Shown: positions 30,592 through 41,741, counted from the stretch's first letter. The stretch is 64,000 nt of DNA from Methylobacterium sp. WL1 (GCF_008000895.1 NZ_CP042823.1:6098501-6162500); one strand, 5' to 3'. Translations and numbers: made by a program. The notes: a model not told the origin generated them from the letters alone.

Positions 30592-31302
30592 ATGCCAACC
30601 ATCGCCCTCGTCGACGACGACCGGAATATCCTGACCTCCGTGTCGATCGCGCTTGAGACCGAAGGCTATCGCATCCAGACCTACACCGACGGCGCCTCCG
30701 CCCTCGACGGTCTGCGGCACTCCCCGCCGGACCTCGCGATCTTCGACATCAAGATGCCGCGCATGGACGGGATGGAGCTTCTCCGCCGCCTGCGGCAGAA
30801 ATCCGACCTCCCGGTGATCTTCCTGACCTCGAAGGACGAGGAGATCGACGAGCTGTTCGGTCTCAAGATGGGCGCGGACGACTTCATCCATAAGCCGTTC
30901 TCGCAGCGCCTTCTGGTGGAGCGCGTGAAGGCGGTGCTGCGCCGCTTCGCCAAGGAGCCGGCGGGCGCCACCCCACGGGGCGAGGCCGAGGTCGCGGCCC
31001 GCTCGCTGGAGCGCGGCTCGCTGATGATGGATCCGGAGCGCCACACCTGCACCTGGAAGGGTGAGCCGGTGACCCTCACGGTCACGGAATTCCTGATCCT
31101 GCAGGCGCTGGCCCACCGCCCGGGCGTCGTGAAGAGCCGCAACGCCCTCATGGATGCCGCCTACGACGACCAGGTCTACGTCGACGACCGCACCATCGAC
31201 AGCCACATCAAACGCCTGCGCAAGAAGTTCAAAGTGACCGACCAGGCCTTCGACATGATCGAGACGCTGTACGGCGTCGGCTACCGGTTCAAGGAGGCGT
31301 GA
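30592..31302 (+). CDS. chvI: Response regulator ChvI
   Basis: A 236-residue OmpR/PhoB-type regulator. The receiver has the acidic pocket DDD at 8-10, phospho-acceptor Asp52 in [10 protein letters not shown], Thr in FLTSKDE and Lys in HKPF. The C-terminal winged helix ends [12 protein letters not shown] and [10 protein letters not shown]. ChvI with ChvG governs acid, envelope and symbiosis responses in alphaproteobacteria. The chvG start lies 18 bases downstream, then hprK and EIIA, the usual order. Confidence 0.95.
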   Translation: MPTIALVDDDRNILTSVSIALETEGYRIQTYTDGASALDGLRHSPPDLAIFDIKMPRMDGMELLRRLRQKSDLPVIFLTSKDEEIDELFGLKMGADDFIHKPFSQRLLVERVKAVLRRFAKEPAGATPRGEAEVAARSLERGSLMMDPERHTCTWKGEPVTLTVTEFLILQALAHRPGVVKSRNALMDAAYDDQVYVDDRTIDSHIKRLRKKFKVTDQAFDMIETLYGVGYRFKEA

Positions 31303-31320
31303 TCTAAAAGGATCCGCCAC

Positions 31321-33123
31321 GTGACCGGCCAGACCCCCGCCCAAGCCGAGGACGCCCCACCGCGCCCCTCGTTCACCCAGCTCCTGTCCCGACCGCTGAC
31401 CTGGCCGCGCGCCCTCTGGGACGCGATCGGCCAGCGCGCGTCGTCAAGCCTGACGCGTCGCATCGTCGTGCTCAACCTCGTCGGGTTGATCGCGCTGCTC
31501 GTCGGGTTCCTCTACCTCAATCAGTTCCGGCAGGGCCTGATCCAGGCCCGGATCCAGAGCCTGGCGATCCAGGGCGAGATCATCGCGGGCGCCATCGCGG
31601 CCTCCGCGTCGGTCGACACCGACACCATCCAGATCGACCCCGACAAGCTGCTCCAGCAGCAGGCTGGGGAACCCACCGAGGAGGAATCGCAGCCTCTGGC
31701 CTTCTCGCTCAACCCCGAGAAGGTGGCGCCGCTGCTATCCCGCCTGGTCACCCCCACGGGCAATCGTGCCCGGGTCTATGACCAGGAGGGCGGCCTGCTG
31801 TTCGACACCCGGACCCTGTTCAAGCGCGGGGATGCCGGCCGCAACGACACGATCGCGGCAAAGCCCCACAAAGCGGGCATGCTGGAATCCGCTTTCCAGG
31901 CGGTCCAGACTAAGCTCAGCGCCCTCATCGGCGGCCGAGGCGCTCAACCCGAGGAGACGGGGCCGGTGAACGGCCATTCGCTCCGCGAGGTCCAGGCGGC
32001 GCTCACCGGCAATCGCGGCAGCCTGGTCCGCCGCAACGCCCTGGGCGAGACCACCGTCTCGGTGGCCGTGCCGATCCACCGTGCCGGCTCTGTGCGAGGC
32101 GCGCTCCTGATCTCCACGCAAGGGGACGCCATCGACCGGGTGATCGCCTCGGAGCGCTTCGGTCTCCTGCAGGTGTTCCTGGTCGCCTCGGCTGTCATGG
32201 TGGTGCTCTCGGCGTTGCTGGCCGGCGCCATCGCAGGGCCGGTCCGGCGGCTGGCCGAGGCTGCCGAAAAGGTCCGCATGGGGATCAAGACCCGCGAAGA
32301 GATCCCCGACTTTACCCAGCGCACGGACGAGATCGGCCACCTTTCCGGGGCCCTGCGGGACATGACCCAGGCGCTCTACCGGCGCATCGACGCCATCGAA
32401 AGCTTCGCCGCCGATGTCAGCCATGAGCTGAAGAACCCGCTGACGTCCCTGCGCAGCGCGGTCGAGACGCTGCCGCTGGCGAAGTCCGATGATTCGCGCG
32501 GCCGCCTGATGGCGATCATCCAGCACGATGTGAAGCGCCTCGACCGGCTGATCAGCGACATCGCCGACGCTTCGCGGCTCGACGCCGAACTTGCCCGCGC
32601 AGAGGCACGCCGGGTCGATCTCAAGAAGCTGCTGTCCACGGTCGTCTCGGTGGCGAACGAGCGGAGACGCCCGAAAGATTGCCTGATCCAGCTCGACGTC
32701 GAGCCAATCGCCGATCAGGATGCACCCTTCACGGTGATCGGCCACGACAGCCGGCTTGGTCAGGTCGTCAACAACCTTCTCGACAATGCCCGCTCGTTCT
32801 CGCCCACCGAGGCGAAGGTCCGGGTGGCCCTGTGCCGGGTCCGCGGCGAGGTCGAGCTGGTTTGCGAGGACGAGGGACCCGGCATTCCGGAGCACGCCCT
32901 GGAGCGCATCTTCGAGCGCTTCTACACCGATCGGCCCGAGCAGGGGTTCGGGCAGAATTCGGGGCTCGGGCTGTCGATCTCGCGCCAGATCGTTCAGGCC
33001 CACCGTGGGACGATCCGAGCCGAGAACCGACCCGGTGCACCGGACGAGGACGGCGAGCCCACGGTGCGCGGCGCCCGCTTCACCGTTCGCCTCCCGGCCG
33101 CACCGCGGCAGCTCCACGCCTGA
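31321..33123 (+). CDS. chvG: Sensor histidine kinase ChvG
   Basis: A 600-residue sensor kinase. The first membrane helix is at about 45-65 (IVVLNLVGLIALLVGFLYL), then a periplasmic domain of about 210 residues, a second helix near 283-308, HAMP, the H-box (AADVSHELKNPLTSLRSAV, His368), and an ATPase domain with VVNNLLDNARSFS, EDEGPGIP and GLGLSISRQI. It senses envelope or acid stress and phosphorylates ChvI. GTG start 31321 has an AAGGAT site 8 bases upstream. The stop overlaps hprK by one base. Confidence 0.95.
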   Translation: MTGQTPAQAEDAPPRPSFTQLLSRPLTWPRALWDAIGQRASSSLTRRIVVLNLVGLIALLVGFLYLNQFRQGLIQARIQSLAIQGEIIAGAIAASASVDTDTIQIDPDKLLQQQAGEPTEEESQPLAFSLNPEKVAPLLSRLVTPTGNRARVYDQEGGLLFDTRTLFKRGDAGRNDTIAAKPHKAGMLESAFQAVQTKLSALIGGRGAQPEETGPVNGHSLREVQAALTGNRGSLVRRNALGETTVSVAVPIHRAGSVRGALLISTQGDAIDRVIASERFGLLQVFLVASAVMVVLSALLAGAIAGPVRRLAEAAEKVRMGIKTREEIPDFTQRTDEIGHLSGALRDMTQALYRRIDAIESFAADVSHELKNPLTSLRSAVETLPLAKSDDSRGRLMAIIQHDVKRLDRLISDIADASRLDAELARAEARRVDLKKLLSTVVSVANERRRPKDCLIQLDVEPIADQDAPFTVIGHDSRLGQVVNNLLDNARSFSPTEAKVRVALCRVRGEVELVCEDEGPGIPEHALERIFERFYTDRPEQGFGQNSGLGLSISRQIVQAHRGTIRAENRPGAPDEDGEPTVRGARFTVRLPAAPRQLHA

Positions 33124-33563
33124 TGACGACCCTCCACGCTTCCTGCGTGACCTTGGGTGGGGCCGGCATCCTGATTCGCGGTCCGTCCGGCTCTGGAAAG
33201 TCGAGCTTGGCGGTTCTCATCGCCGCGGAGGCGGATGGGGCCTTCGTGGCAGACGACCGGGTGGTGTGCGACCGACGGGCCGATACGCTTGTCGCCCGGT
33301 CCCATGAGGTATCGGCGGGACAGGTCGAGATCCGAGGGCAGGGCATTCTATCGGCAGCGGACCTTGGATTGCTGCTCAGCTACGAGGCGCATCTACGCCT
33401 CTCGGTCGATCTCGTTGACGAACAACCTCGGTTGCCCGATCCACCGGGCGATGCCCACATTCTCGAGGTGCCGTTACCGCGCTTGGTCCTCGACGCCGCA
33501 GTGCGACGGGCGGGATTATCGATGTTGCTGATTCGTGCCGCGCTGCGAAAGTCCAGTCCGTGA
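33123..33563 (+). CDS. hprK: HPr kinase/phosphorylase, short alphaproteobacterial form
   Basis: A 146-residue protein corresponding only to the C-terminal catalytic domain of HprK. It has Walker A GPSGSGKSS at 20-28, VADDRVVCDR, and a VEIRGQGI motif that matches the family's E(V/I)RGxGxxD site. The short form is normal in alphaproteobacteria, where it phosphorylates HPr as part of the nitrogen/regulatory PTS. It overlaps chvG by one base, so translation is probably coupled. Confidence 0.92.
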   Translation: MTTLHASCVTLGGAGILIRGPSGSGKSSLAVLIAAEADGAFVADDRVVCDRRADTLVARSHEVSAGQVEIRGQGILSAADLGLLLSYEAHLRLSVDLVDEQPRLPDPPGDAHILEVPLPRLVLDAAVRRAGLSMLLIRAALRKSSP

Positions 33564-33737
33564 CTTCGCAGCCGCACAGGTCATCGATTCGCGTCACGGT
33601 GGTGAGACCCCATGGCGCCGAAGGGGCCCGCGTGGCATGATCGTTCTAATGTCCGAGCAAAAACGTCGCGATCGCCTTGTTGGGACCTGTGCATTGCACA
33701 ACATGGCGGCAGACAGAGGACGTTGGAACACGTGTCG

Positions 33738-34139
33738 ATGATTGGCATGGTGCTCGTCACTCACGGGCTGCTGGCGACCGAATTCAAGGCCGCTCTGGAG
33801 CACGTGGTCGGCCCGCAGGATCAGATCGAGACGATCACGATCGGGCCGGAAGACGATATGGAATTGCGGCGCCGGGACATCATGTCGGCGGTCTGCCGCG
33901 TGAACACCGGCGACGGTGTGGTGGTGCTCACCGACATGTTCGGTGGCACGCCCTCGAACCTTGCGCTCTCGTGTATGAACGGCGGCTCGGTCGAGGTGGT
34001 GGCGGGGATCAACCTGCCGATGCTGATCAAGTTAGCGAGCGTCCGTGACGAGGAAAACCTCAGCGACGCCGTCCTTCACGCCCAGGAAGCCGGGCGCAAA
34101 TACATCAACGTCGCCTCCCGCGTCCTGGCCGGGAAATAA
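33738..34139 (+). CDS. PTS EIIA component, mannose/fructose (ManX-like) family
   Basis: A 133-residue EIIA of the mannose family: MVLVTHGLLATEF with phospho-acceptor His9, VLTDMFGGTPSNLAL, and VVAGINLPMLIKL. In alphaproteobacteria this orphan EIIA works with HprK, HPr and EI-Ntr in a regulatory phosphorelay and does not transport sugar. ATG 33738 is chosen (a GTG lies two codons earlier). HPr usually follows directly, but here the next gene is on the opposite strand. Confidence 0.92.
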   Translation: MIGMVLVTHGLLATEFKAALEHVVGPQDQIETITIGPEDDMELRRRDIMSAVCRVNTGDGVVVLTDMFGGTPSNLALSCMNGGSVEVVAGINLPMLIKLASVRDEENLSDAVLHAQEAGRKYINVASRVLAGK

Positions 34140-34145
34140 AGCTCT

Positions 34146-35036
34146 TCAGCCGTCGAGGACTACGGCCGTTGTGGCAGGCTGGCGGCTCGTCGCGGTGATG
34201 CCCGCCGAGGCAAGAATCACCAGCCCGATGGCCAGCCACTGAACGATGCCGAGCCGCTCGCCCAACAGAGCGAAGCCCACGCAGGCGGCCACGGCAGGCT
34301 CCAGGCTCATCAGAACGCCGAAACGTTTCCGATCCAGGCGGCGCAGCGCGAACATCTCGAGCGAGTAGGGCAGGGCGCTGGACATGAGCGCTACCGTGAG
34401 ACCGGCGACCAGGATACCGGGGGCGAACAGGTCAAGACCGGCTTCCGTCAGCCCGAATGGTGCTGCGACCACCGCCGCGACCAGCATGCCTAGCGAGACT
34501 GCCTGACCGCCGTCGATCCGTCCCGCACGTTGGCCGAACAGGATGTAGAGCGCCCAGGCCAGAGCCGCCCCGAGCGCCAGGACGACGCCGAGCGGGTCCA
34601 AGGAGCTCGTCGATGCGACCGGCAGGAGCAGGCCGAGTCCCAGTACCGCGACCCCGATCCACAGGAAGTCAGACCTGCGACGGGACGCGATCAGCGCAAT
34701 GGCGAGCGGCCCTGCGAACTCGATCGCCACCGCCGGCCCGAGCGGCAAACGGGCGATGGCCAGGTAGAACAGGACGTTCATCAGCCCCAGGCTGATCCCG
34801 TAGAGCGCGATCCATCCGGCATCGCGCCCCGACAGGCTGCGCCGCCACGGACGCCAGACCGCGATCAGCATCACGGCCGAGAAGCCGACTCGCAGAGACG
34901 CCGTCCCGGCCGCTCCGACGACGGGGAACAGGCTCTTGGCGACCGTGGCTCCGAACTGGAGGGAGATCATCCCGGCCACCAGCGCGATGACGGGGAGGAG
35001 AGCCGCATCCGGCCGCCACCCCGAGCGCGTGATCAC
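34146..35036 (-). CDS. EamA/DMT family transporter, RhtA-like
   Basis: A 296-residue protein with ten predicted membrane helices and two EamA repeats. Features such as [23 protein letters not shown] and [24 protein letters not shown] match RhtA-like threonine/homoserine exporters. The substrate is an inference. The GTG start at 35036 overlaps the hslU stop (GTGA), so it may be translated after hslU. Confidence 0.85.
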   Translation of the reverse strand: MITRSGWRPDAALLPVIALVAGMISLQFGATVAKSLFPVVGAAGTASLRVGFSAVMLIAVWRPWRRSLSGRDAGWIALYGISLGLMNVLFYLAIARLPLGPAVAIEFAGPLAIALIASRRRSDFLWIGVAVLGLGLLLPVASTSSLDPLGVVLALGAALAWALYILFGQRAGRIDGGQAVSLGMLVAAVVAAPFGLTEAGLDLFAPGILVAGLTVALMSSALPYSLEMFALRRLDRKRFGVLMSLEPAVAACVGFALLGERLGIVQWLAIGLVILASAGITATSRQPATTAVVLDG

Positions 35037-36346
35037 AGGATGAATCGGCTCAGGTCCGCGTTGGCAGCCAGATCCTCGACCCGGGCACGGACATAGGCGG
35101 CGTCGATCGGCACGGTCTCTCCGGACCGGTCGGTGGCGGTGAAGGAGATCTCATCGATCACCCGCTCCAGAACGGTCTGCAGGCGGCGGGCGCCGATGTT
35201 CTCGACCGACGAATTCACCTCGACGGCGACTCGGGCCAGCGCGTCCACGGCGTCGTCGGTGAACGTGAGGGTCACGCCCTCCGTCTCCATCAGCGCCACC
35301 GTCTGCTTGAGCAGGCTCGCTTCCGTGGACGTCAGGATCTGGCGGAAGTCGTCCACCGTCAGCGGCTGCAGCTCGACCCGGATCGGCAGACGGCCCTGGA
35401 GTTCCGGCAGGAGGTCGGAGGGCTTCGAGACATGGAACGCGCCCGAGGCGATGAACAGCACGTGGTCGGTCTTCACCGGGCCGTGCTTCGTCGCGACCGT
35501 CGTACCCTCGATCAGGGGCAGCAGGTCGCGCTGTACGCCTTCGCGGGAGACGTCCCCGGAGGAGCGGCCCTCACGGGTGCAGATCTTGTCGATCTCATCG
35601 AGGAAGACGATGCCGTTGTTCTCGACTTCGCGGATCGCGTCGCGGATCAGCGCGTCGTCGTCGACCAGCTTGTCGGATTCCTCGGCCAGCAGCGGCGCGT
35701 AGGCATCTCGAACCAGGATACGGCGCGGCTTGCCGCGCTGCCCGCCCAGCGCCTTGCCGAGCACGTCCCCGATGTTGATCGCCCCCATGGAGGCCCCCGG
35801 CATGCCGGGGATCTCGAACATCGGCAGACCCGACGGGGCACCCGAGGCCAGCTCCAGCTCGACTTCCTTGTCGTCGAGTTCGCTGTCACGCAGCTTGCGC
35901 CGGAAGCTGTCGCGGGTCGCCTGGCTGGCGGTGGGCCCGACCAGGGCGTCGAGGATCCGATTCTCGGCCGCCGCCTCTGCCTTGGCTTTGACGGTCTCGC
36001 GCTTCGCCTGTCGGGTCAGGCCGATCGCCACCTCCACGAGATCGCGGATGATCTGCTCGACGTCACGGCCGACATAGCCGACCTCGGTGAATTTGGTGGC
36101 CTCGATCTTCAGGAACGGGGCATTGGCCAGCCTGGCGAGGCGGCGGGCGATCTCGGTCTTGCCGCAGCCGGTCGGCCCGATCATCAGGATGTTCTTGGGC
36201 GCGACCTCCTCACGAAGCGGCCCCGTGAGCTGCTGGCGACGCCAGCGATTGCGGAGCGCGATCGCGACGGCGCGCTTGGCGTCGTGCTGCCCGACGATGA
36301 AGCGATCGAGTTCGGACACGATCTCGCGGGGAGAGAACGTCGTCAA
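35033..36346 (-). CDS. hslU: ATP-dependent protease ATPase subunit HslU
   Basis: A 437-residue AAA+ unfoldase. It has [20 protein letters not shown] at the N-terminus, Walker [10 protein letters not shown] at 57-65, [14 protein letters not shown], Walker [11 protein letters not shown], and the C-terminal DLSRFIL that docks into HslV. No in-frame ATG lies near the conserved start, so TTG at 36346 is used. HslV is not adjacent: SulP and chemoreceptor genes lie between. Confidence 0.96.
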   Translation of the reverse strand: MTTFSPREIVSELDRFIVGQHDAKRAVAIALRNRWRRQQLTGPLREEVAPKNILMIGPTGCGKTEIARRLARLANAPFLKIEATKFTEVGYVGRDVEQIIRDLVEVAIGLTRQAKRETVKAKAEAAAENRILDALVGPTASQATRDSFRRKLRDSELDDKEVELELASGAPSGLPMFEIPGMPGASMGAINIGDVLGKALGGQRGKPRRILVRDAYAPLLAEESDKLVDDDALIRDAIREVENNGIVFLDEIDKICTREGRSSGDVSREGVQRDLLPLIEGTTVATKHGPVKTDHVLFIASGAFHVSKPSDLLPELQGRLPIRVELQPLTVDDFRQILTSTEASLLKQTVALMETEGVTLTFTDDAVDALARVAVEVNSSVENIGARRLQTVLERVIDEISFTATDRSGETVPIDAAYVRARVEDLAANADLSRFIL

Positions 36347-36467
36347 CGCTGTGCCATCCTTGTTGTCCCGGCCTGGCCGACGCAACCGCAGGCCTGGGCC
36401 GGGAATGGGGTCGCGGCGCGCGCGACGCAAGAGGCGGCGCCCGGCCTCAGACGTGCGTCGCCCCGTC

Positions 36468-37964
36468 TCAGTGACCCGCCAGCGAGGGTGCGGCGTCGGG
36501 CTTGTCGTGCTTGCCGAAGCGTTCGACCAGCGTCGCGCTCGCTGCATTCAGGCCGATGACGTCGACGATCCGCCCACGGGTGCGGGCCTTCAGGACCACA
36601 CGGTCAAGCGCGGCCACCGCCGAGATGTCCCAGAAATGCGCGTCCTGCAGGTCGATGACGAGTCGGTCCACCGGCTCCAGCACGTCGATCGCCTCCGAGA
36701 AGGTGCCGGCCGAGGCGAAGAAGACCTGCCCGGCCACCCGATAGGTCCGGGTCCGGCCGTCTTCCGAGAGCGTGGAGGTCACCTGGCTCAGCCGCGAGAC
36801 CTTGCCGGCGAAGAACACGCCGGAGAGGAGCACGCCGGCGAGCACACCCTGCGCCAGATCCTTGGTGGCGACCACGACCAGGACGGTCGCCAGCATCACG
36901 GCCGAGGACGGCAGCGGGTTCGTGCGCAGCTGCGCCAGCGACCGCCAGGAGAAGGTGTTCAGCGAGACCATGATCATCACCGCCGTCAGCGCCGCGACCG
37001 GCACGACGGCCAGTAGGTCCTGAAGGGCCACCAGGAGCAGCAGCAGGAAGGCGCCCGCCACCAGCGTGGACAGGCGGCCCCGAGCTCCCGAAGTGACGTT
37101 GATCACCGACTGCCCGATCATCGCGCAGCCGCCCATGCCGCCGAACACCGCGGAGGCCATGTTGGCGACGCCCTGGCCCATGCATTCCCGGTTCTTGTCG
37201 CTGGCGGTGTCGGTCATGTCGTCGACGATCTGCGCGGTGAGCAGGCTTTCCAGCAGGCCGACGGCGGCGAGCGTCGCCGCGTAGGGCAGCAGGATGCGCA
37301 GGGTCTCGAAGGTCAGCGGCACGTCCGGCAGCGCGAAGCTCGGCAGCGTCGAGGGCAGAGCGCCCAGATGCGAGACGGTGCGCACGTCGAGGTGGAAGAT
37401 CGCCGTCACTGCGGTCAGCACCGCGATCGCCACGAGGGGCGAGGGGACGGCCCGGGTGATCCGCGGGAAACCGTAGATGATCGCGAGGCCCAAGGCGATC
37501 AATCCGTAGGTCGCCGGCGTAACGCCCGTAAGCTCGGGCATTTGCGCCAGGAAGATCAGGATCGCCAGCGCGTTGACGAAGCCGGTCATGACCGATTGCG
37601 AGACGAACCGCATCAGCCGGCCGAGTCTGAGCAGGCCGGCGAGGATCTGGATCACGCCCATCAGGACGGTGGCGGCGAACAGGTATTGAACCCCGTGCTC
37701 GCGCACGAGATCGACCATCACCACCGCGGTCGCGGCGGTCGCGGCCGAGATCATGGCCGGCCGCCCCCCCGCGAAGGCGATCGTGCAGGCGATGACCACC
37801 GAGGCGTAGAGCCCGACCTTGGGATCGACCCCGGCGATGACCGAGAAGCCGATCGCCTCCGGGATCAGCGCCAGGGCGACGACGACGCCCGACAGGGTAT
37901 CGCCGCGGATATTGGACACCCACGACCCGAGAGGGCCGCCGGTTCCGGATGAACTGCGTTGCAT
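36468..37964 (-). CDS. SulP family anion transporter with STAS domain
   Basis: A 498-residue SulP/SLC26 protein. About 12-14 membrane helices fill residues 15-395 ([24 protein letters not shown] is the family signature, here split in two pieces as [10 protein letters not shown] and [11 protein letters not shown]). The C-terminal STAS domain (about 405-490) has [19 protein letters not shown]. It moves sulfate, bicarbonate, dicarboxylate or similar anions. ATG at 37964 (MQRSSSG) is preferred to a GTG six codons earlier. It separates hslU from hslV. Confidence 0.9.
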   Translation of the reverse strand: MQRSSSGTGGPLGSWVSNIRGDTLSGVVVALALIPEAIGFSVIAGVDPKVGLYASVVIACTIAFAGGRPAMISAATAATAVVMVDLVREHGVQYLFAATVLMGVIQILAGLLRLGRLMRFVSQSVMTGFVNALAILIFLAQMPELTGVTPATYGLIALGLAIIYGFPRITRAVPSPLVAIAVLTAVTAIFHLDVRTVSHLGALPSTLPSFALPDVPLTFETLRILLPYAATLAAVGLLESLLTAQIVDDMTDTASDKNRECMGQGVANMASAVFGGMGGCAMIGQSVINVTSGARGRLSTLVAGAFLLLLLVALQDLLAVVPVAALTAVMIMVSLNTFSWRSLAQLRTNPLPSSAVMLATVLVVVATKDLAQGVLAGVLLSGVFFAGKVSRLSQVTSTLSEDGRTRTYRVAGQVFFASAGTFSEAIDVLEPVDRLVIDLQDAHFWDISAVAALDRVVLKARTRGRIVDVIGLNAASATLVERFGKHDKPDAAPSLAGH

Positions 37965-38137
37965 GGTGATGAGAATCCGCACGAGACGCGCGTCCGCTCG
38001 AACGGCGGATCAACGGGCGTCTCGGATGCGTGGTCCGGCGGATCGGCGGCCGGAAGAGCCACCCGGGCTTTCACCGGGTCCTTGCGAATGGCACGACCCT
38101 ACGGGGCATCGCACTGCGATGCAACATTCAGGCGGCG

Positions 38138-39808
38138 TCAGGCCGCCCGCACCTGCGCTACGAAACCCGCGACCTCGTTCCCCAGGCCATCCGAACGGCG
38201 GGCGATGTCGGCCGCCGCATCGAGTACCCTGCCGGCGCTGGCGCCGGTCTCGTGGGCGGCGTCCAACACCATCGACATGGTCTCGGTCACGGCGCGGGTG
38301 CCGCTGGCAGCCTCGGCGATGCTGCGGGCAATCTCCTGGGTGGCGACCTGCTGTTGCTCGACGGCCGCCGCCACGCCCAGCGCGATGCCGTGGACCTGCT
38401 CGATCGTGCCGCCGATCTCTTCGATGGCCAAGACGGCCGCATGGGTCGCCGCACGCATCGCGTCGATCTGGCCGGCGATCTCGTCCGTAGCCCTGGCGGT
38501 CTGAGTCGCCAGCGCCTTCACCTCGGTGGCGACCACGGCGAAACCACGCCCCGACTCGCCGGCCCGGGCCGCCTCGATCGTCGCGTTGAGGGCGAGCAGA
38601 TTGGTCTGTCCCGCGATGGTCGAGATCAGCGATACGACCCGCCCGATGCCGTCGGCACTTCGTGCAAGCGCCTGGACACTGGCGCGGGTCCGTTTGGCGG
38701 CCTCGACGGCGCCAGCGGCAGCGTCGGACGTCTGTGAAACCTGAACGCCGATCTCACTCGCGGTGGCGGCGAGTTCCTCCGTGGCGGCGGCGACCGCCTC
38801 GACATTGTGCGCGGTGGTCTCGGCGGCGCGGGTCACGACGCGCGACTGCTCGTCGGTGCGCTCGGCATTGCCCGCCATGGCGGCAGCGGCGCGTTCCATG
38901 CCGGTGGCGGCGCCGACGAGGTGGTGAACCAAGCCGCCGATGCTGCCCTCGAACTGGTCTGCAAGCCCGACCATCTCGGTGCGCTTGCGGGTCACCGCCT
39001 CCGCGCCCAAGCGCTCGCGCTCCTGCCGCAGACCGTCGGCTTCCCGCATCGTCCCCGCGAAGACCTGCATACTGGCCCAAATCGCCCCGATCTCGTCGCG
39101 ACGCGGATGCACATCCGGCAGCGTGTGGTCGCCCCGCGACAGGCGTTGGATCGCCTCGGACACGGCCCGGAGCGGCCGGGCGATCTGGCGCTGGCCGACT
39201 AGGAGGCCGAGCCCGCAGCACGCCACTGTGCCGAGCAGCGCCAGCGCGAACACCAGGAGCGTCCGCGCCTGGAAGAGGTCGCGGGTCTCGGCCTTGACCG
39301 CGGCCATCTCGGCCCGGCCGCCCATGACCAGGGCATCGATGCTCGCCTGGAACGCCCTGCGGTTGGACTGGTTGGCCTCGTTGAAGCCCAAATCGGCGGC
39401 GGCGCGGGGACCGGCTTCCACGCCGGCGGTGGCCAGCGCAGCCCGCAAGGTCCGGAAGGCGTCGGCGTTCCGCGCCATTGCGTCGAAGAGCGGGCGTTCC
39501 TGCTCCGTCACCCGGGGCGCCCAGTCGGCCCGCAGGACATCCATTGCCGCCAAGCCCTTGCGGATGCCGGCGGCGTATTTCGTAGCCTCGGTCCGGTCGG
39601 CCGAGGCGTAGACGCCGCGGGAGTCCATTGTCACCTCGGCAACGAGGCGGTTGAAGTTTGCGGCATTCAGCGCGCGGACCGAGGCATCCTCGACCTGTGT
39701 CAGTGCGTGCTCGAAGCGCTGCAGGGTCGCGACGCTGATGCCCGCGACGACGAGCGTCGTCAGGCTGCAGGCTGCGACGAAGCCCAGGATCTTGCCACCG
39801 ATCTTCAT
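38138..39808 (-). CDS. Methyl-accepting chemotaxis protein
   Basis: A 556-residue chemoreceptor. Helix 1 is at about 7-29, then a periplasmic four-helix-like sensor of about 150 residues, helix 2 at about 184-205, HAMP at about 208-260, and the signalling domain. Its tip contains [20 protein letters not shown] (in part) and [15 protein letters not shown]. The C-terminus ends QVRAA with no CheR-binding pentapeptide. The ligand is unknown. No che genes are nearby. Confidence 0.94.
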   Translation of the reverse strand: MKIGGKILGFVAACSLTTLVVAGISVATLQRFEHALTQVEDASVRALNAANFNRLVAEVTMDSRGVYASADRTEATKYAAGIRKGLAAMDVLRADWAPRVTEQERPLFDAMARNADAFRTLRAALATAGVEAGPRAAADLGFNEANQSNRRAFQASIDALVMGGRAEMAAVKAETRDLFQARTLLVFALALLGTVACCGLGLLVGQRQIARPLRAVSEAIQRLSRGDHTLPDVHPRRDEIGAIWASMQVFAGTMREADGLRQERERLGAEAVTRKRTEMVGLADQFEGSIGGLVHHLVGAATGMERAAAAMAGNAERTDEQSRVVTRAAETTAHNVEAVAAATEELAATASEIGVQVSQTSDAAAGAVEAAKRTRASVQALARSADGIGRVVSLISTIAGQTNLLALNATIEAARAGESGRGFAVVATEVKALATQTARATDEIAGQIDAMRAATHAAVLAIEEIGGTIEQVHGIALGVAAAVEQQQVATQEIARSIAEAASGTRAVTETMSMVLDAAHETGASAGRVLDAAADIARRSDGLGNEVAGFVAQVRAA

Positions 39809-40045
39809 GCCGTTTCCACCCAGGGCTTTGCGGAACGATTGTGCCGGTGACGAATCAAAGCTCCGTTAAGGTGCAGTCTGCTGGCAAGCTGATGCGATTC
39901 GAATCGCCGGTCCGCGTGGTCATTCGACCGGCAGATCGGCATCTTATCCTGTTCAATAAACGTCGAAAATCGTCTCGCCCCTCGTCGCACCAGCCTACTT
40001 CACCGCAACCAGGCGATCATACCTCGGGCGCATGAACCTTCTGCA

Positions 40046-40624
40046 TCACGCCTGATCGAGGGCCTCGATAACCAGGTTGCCGTTGGTGTAGACGCAAATC
40101 TCAGCGGCGATCGTCAGGGCTTTACGCACGATCGCTTCCGCGTCGAGATCGCTATCCTCGAGGGCGCGGGCGGCTGCCAGGGCGTAGTTTCCGCCCGAAC
40201 CGATCGCCATGACGCCGGTTTCCGGCTCCAGCACGTCTCCGGAACCCGAGAGCAACAGGCTGACGTCGCGATCAGCCACCACCATCATCGCTTCGAGGCG
40301 GCGGAGGTAGCGGTCGGTACGCCAATCCTTGGTGAGTTCGACGCAGGCGCGCGTCAGCTGGCCGGGATACTGCTCCAGCTTGGCTTCGAGGCGCTCGAAC
40401 AGCGTGAAGGCATCGGCGGTCGCCCCGGCGAAGCCCCCGATCACCGCGCCCTTGGCGAGGCGTCGCACCTTGCGGGCGTTTCCTTTGACGATGGTTTGGC
40501 CAAGGCTGACCTGCCCGTCGCCCCCAACCACGACGCGCCCGCCCTTGCGGACCATCAGGATCGTGGTGGCGTGCATCTGGGGCACGGAGCCCCGGTCGTC
40601 GTACCTGAATGCGTCCTGGCTCAA
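40046..40624 (-). CDS. hslV: ATP-dependent protease proteolytic subunit HslV
   Basis: A 192-residue HslV. An N-terminal propeptide of about 19 residues ends MHA, and the mature enzyme begins with the nucleophile Thr ([10 protein letters not shown]). [14 protein letters not shown] and [20 protein letters not shown] follow. It forms the double hexamer chamber with HslU. In most relatives hslV and hslU are adjacent; here hslU lies 3.7 kb downstream on the same strand. Confidence 0.97.
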   Translation of the reverse strand: MSQDAFRYDDRGSVPQMHATTILMVRKGGRVVVGGDGQVSLGQTIVKGNARKVRRLAKGAVIGGFAGATADAFTLFERLEAKLEQYPGQLTRACVELTKDWRTDRYLRRLEAMMVVADRDVSLLLSGSGDVLEPETGVMAIGSGGNYALAAARALEDSDLDAEAIVRKALTIAAEICVYTNGNLVIEALDQA

Positions 40625-40753
40625 AGTTCGGCTCCGATCTCGGTCCGCGCCGAGATGGGGAGCTTTATCGGCCGCGTCCAGCCATCGGACGTCCGCCCCG
40701 ACGATAGGACGTTCGCTTCCGTCGTGTCGGGGGCCTTGCGACGGTGCGGAGCT

Positions 40754-41572
40754 CTACTCCGCGACCGCCTCGGCGGTCTGCACGGGACCGGCGTCGTGCA
40801 GGATCGATTCGGCCGCCGCCTGAGCCAGCAGGGCGTAGCCACCATCGGCCATGTGGAGGCCGTCTGAGGCGAAGAGCTGCTTGGCGGTGAGCTTCCCCTC
40901 GCGGACCCAGCCGTGCATCAGGTCGGCCCGACGGATGACCGGCACGTCGAGTTCCGTCCCGATCGCCCGCACCGCATCCCGGAACCGGGACGAGCCGGGT
41001 GTCGAATCCAGTTTCGGACACCATTGCGGTTCCATCAGCACCACGTCGATGCCGGCTTCCCGAATCCGACGGATCGCGACGGCGGTCGCCTCGTGGAAAT
41101 GCTCGATGGAGACGCCGCGCAGCGGATCGTTGCTGCCGGTCTGCCAGATGACGAGCTGCGGCTCGGCCGCGATCACGTCGCGGTCCAGGCGCTTCAGCAT
41201 GTCGTCGACATGCTCGCCGCCGATGCCGCGATTGATGACGGCGACCTCCATGCCGCGGAGCTTCTTGCGCAGGTTGACCTGCAAGCGGGCCGGATAAGCG
41301 TTGGCCGGGCTCGAGGCACCGATGCCCTCGGTCGAAGACGACCCGAACGCGACGATCTTGAGCGGCGCGCCGATGGCGATCTGCCGTGCGACGTGTGGGA
41401 GATCCGGACTGTCGCTCAGGTCGATGCCGAGCATGTCCAATGAATCAGGCAGGAGATCCGCGTAGGCGAGAACCGCGGTGGGGACCAACAGCAGGCCGCA
41501 CAGAACCAATACATCCCGCCAGCGCTTTCGGCGCAGCTTAGCGGGCGTGACGGATGTCAGGTTCTGGGACAC
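40754..41572 (-). CDS. SGNH/GDSL-type hydrolase with N-terminal membrane helix
   Basis: About 272 residues. An N-terminal helix (VLVLCGLLLVPTAVLAYADLL) anchors or exports the protein. The SGNH blocks follow: FGSSSTEGIG (Ser), INRGIGGEHVDDML (Gly block), WQTGSNDP (Asn block) and SDGLHMADGGY (Asp/His pair). It likely removes acyl or other ester groups, perhaps from an exopolysaccharide. GTG at 41572 is used; no ATG lies near the helix. Start is uncertain. Confidence 0.82.
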   Translation of the reverse strand: MSQNLTSVTPAKLRRKRWRDVLVLCGLLLVPTAVLAYADLLPDSLDMLGIDLSDSPDLPHVARQIAIGAPLKIVAFGSSSTEGIGASSPANAYPARLQVNLRKKLRGMEVAVINRGIGGEHVDDMLKRLDRDVIAAEPQLVIWQTGSNDPLRGVSIEHFHEATAVAIRRIREAGIDVVLMEPQWCPKLDSTPGSSRFRDAVRAIGTELDVPVIRRADLMHGWVREGKLTAKQLFASDGLHMADGGYALLAQAAAESILHDAGPVQTAEAVAE

Positions 41573-41679
41573 GGGACCGATTGCTCCGCCACTCGTCAAT
41601 GACCGATACAATCTGACACAGGCACTTGAAAAGAGCGGTTCCGTACGCGCCTTTAAGATGATGTGAATTCGTAACACAA

Positions 41680-41725
41680 AATTAAATGCGAGACGTCGCC
41701 GGACCCGAGCCGGCCGGCGTCTCGC
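41680..41725 (-). terminator. Rho-independent terminator after the cupredoxin-like gene
   Basis: On the minus strand an interrupted GC-rich stem (8 bp GCGAGACG/CGTCTCGC at the base plus CCGG/CCGG after a small bulge) is followed by ATTTAATTTTG. It lies 17 bases after the cupredoxin-like stop and before the SGNH hydrolase start, so it should isolate the two minus-strand genes. Confidence 0.6.
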
Positions 41726-41741
41726 CTCTGCGCGACCGGCG

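Noticed and set aside
39890..39910. CGATTCGAATCG stretch that resembles a tRNA T-loop.
   Set aside because: No acceptor, D or anticodon stems can be drawn around it.
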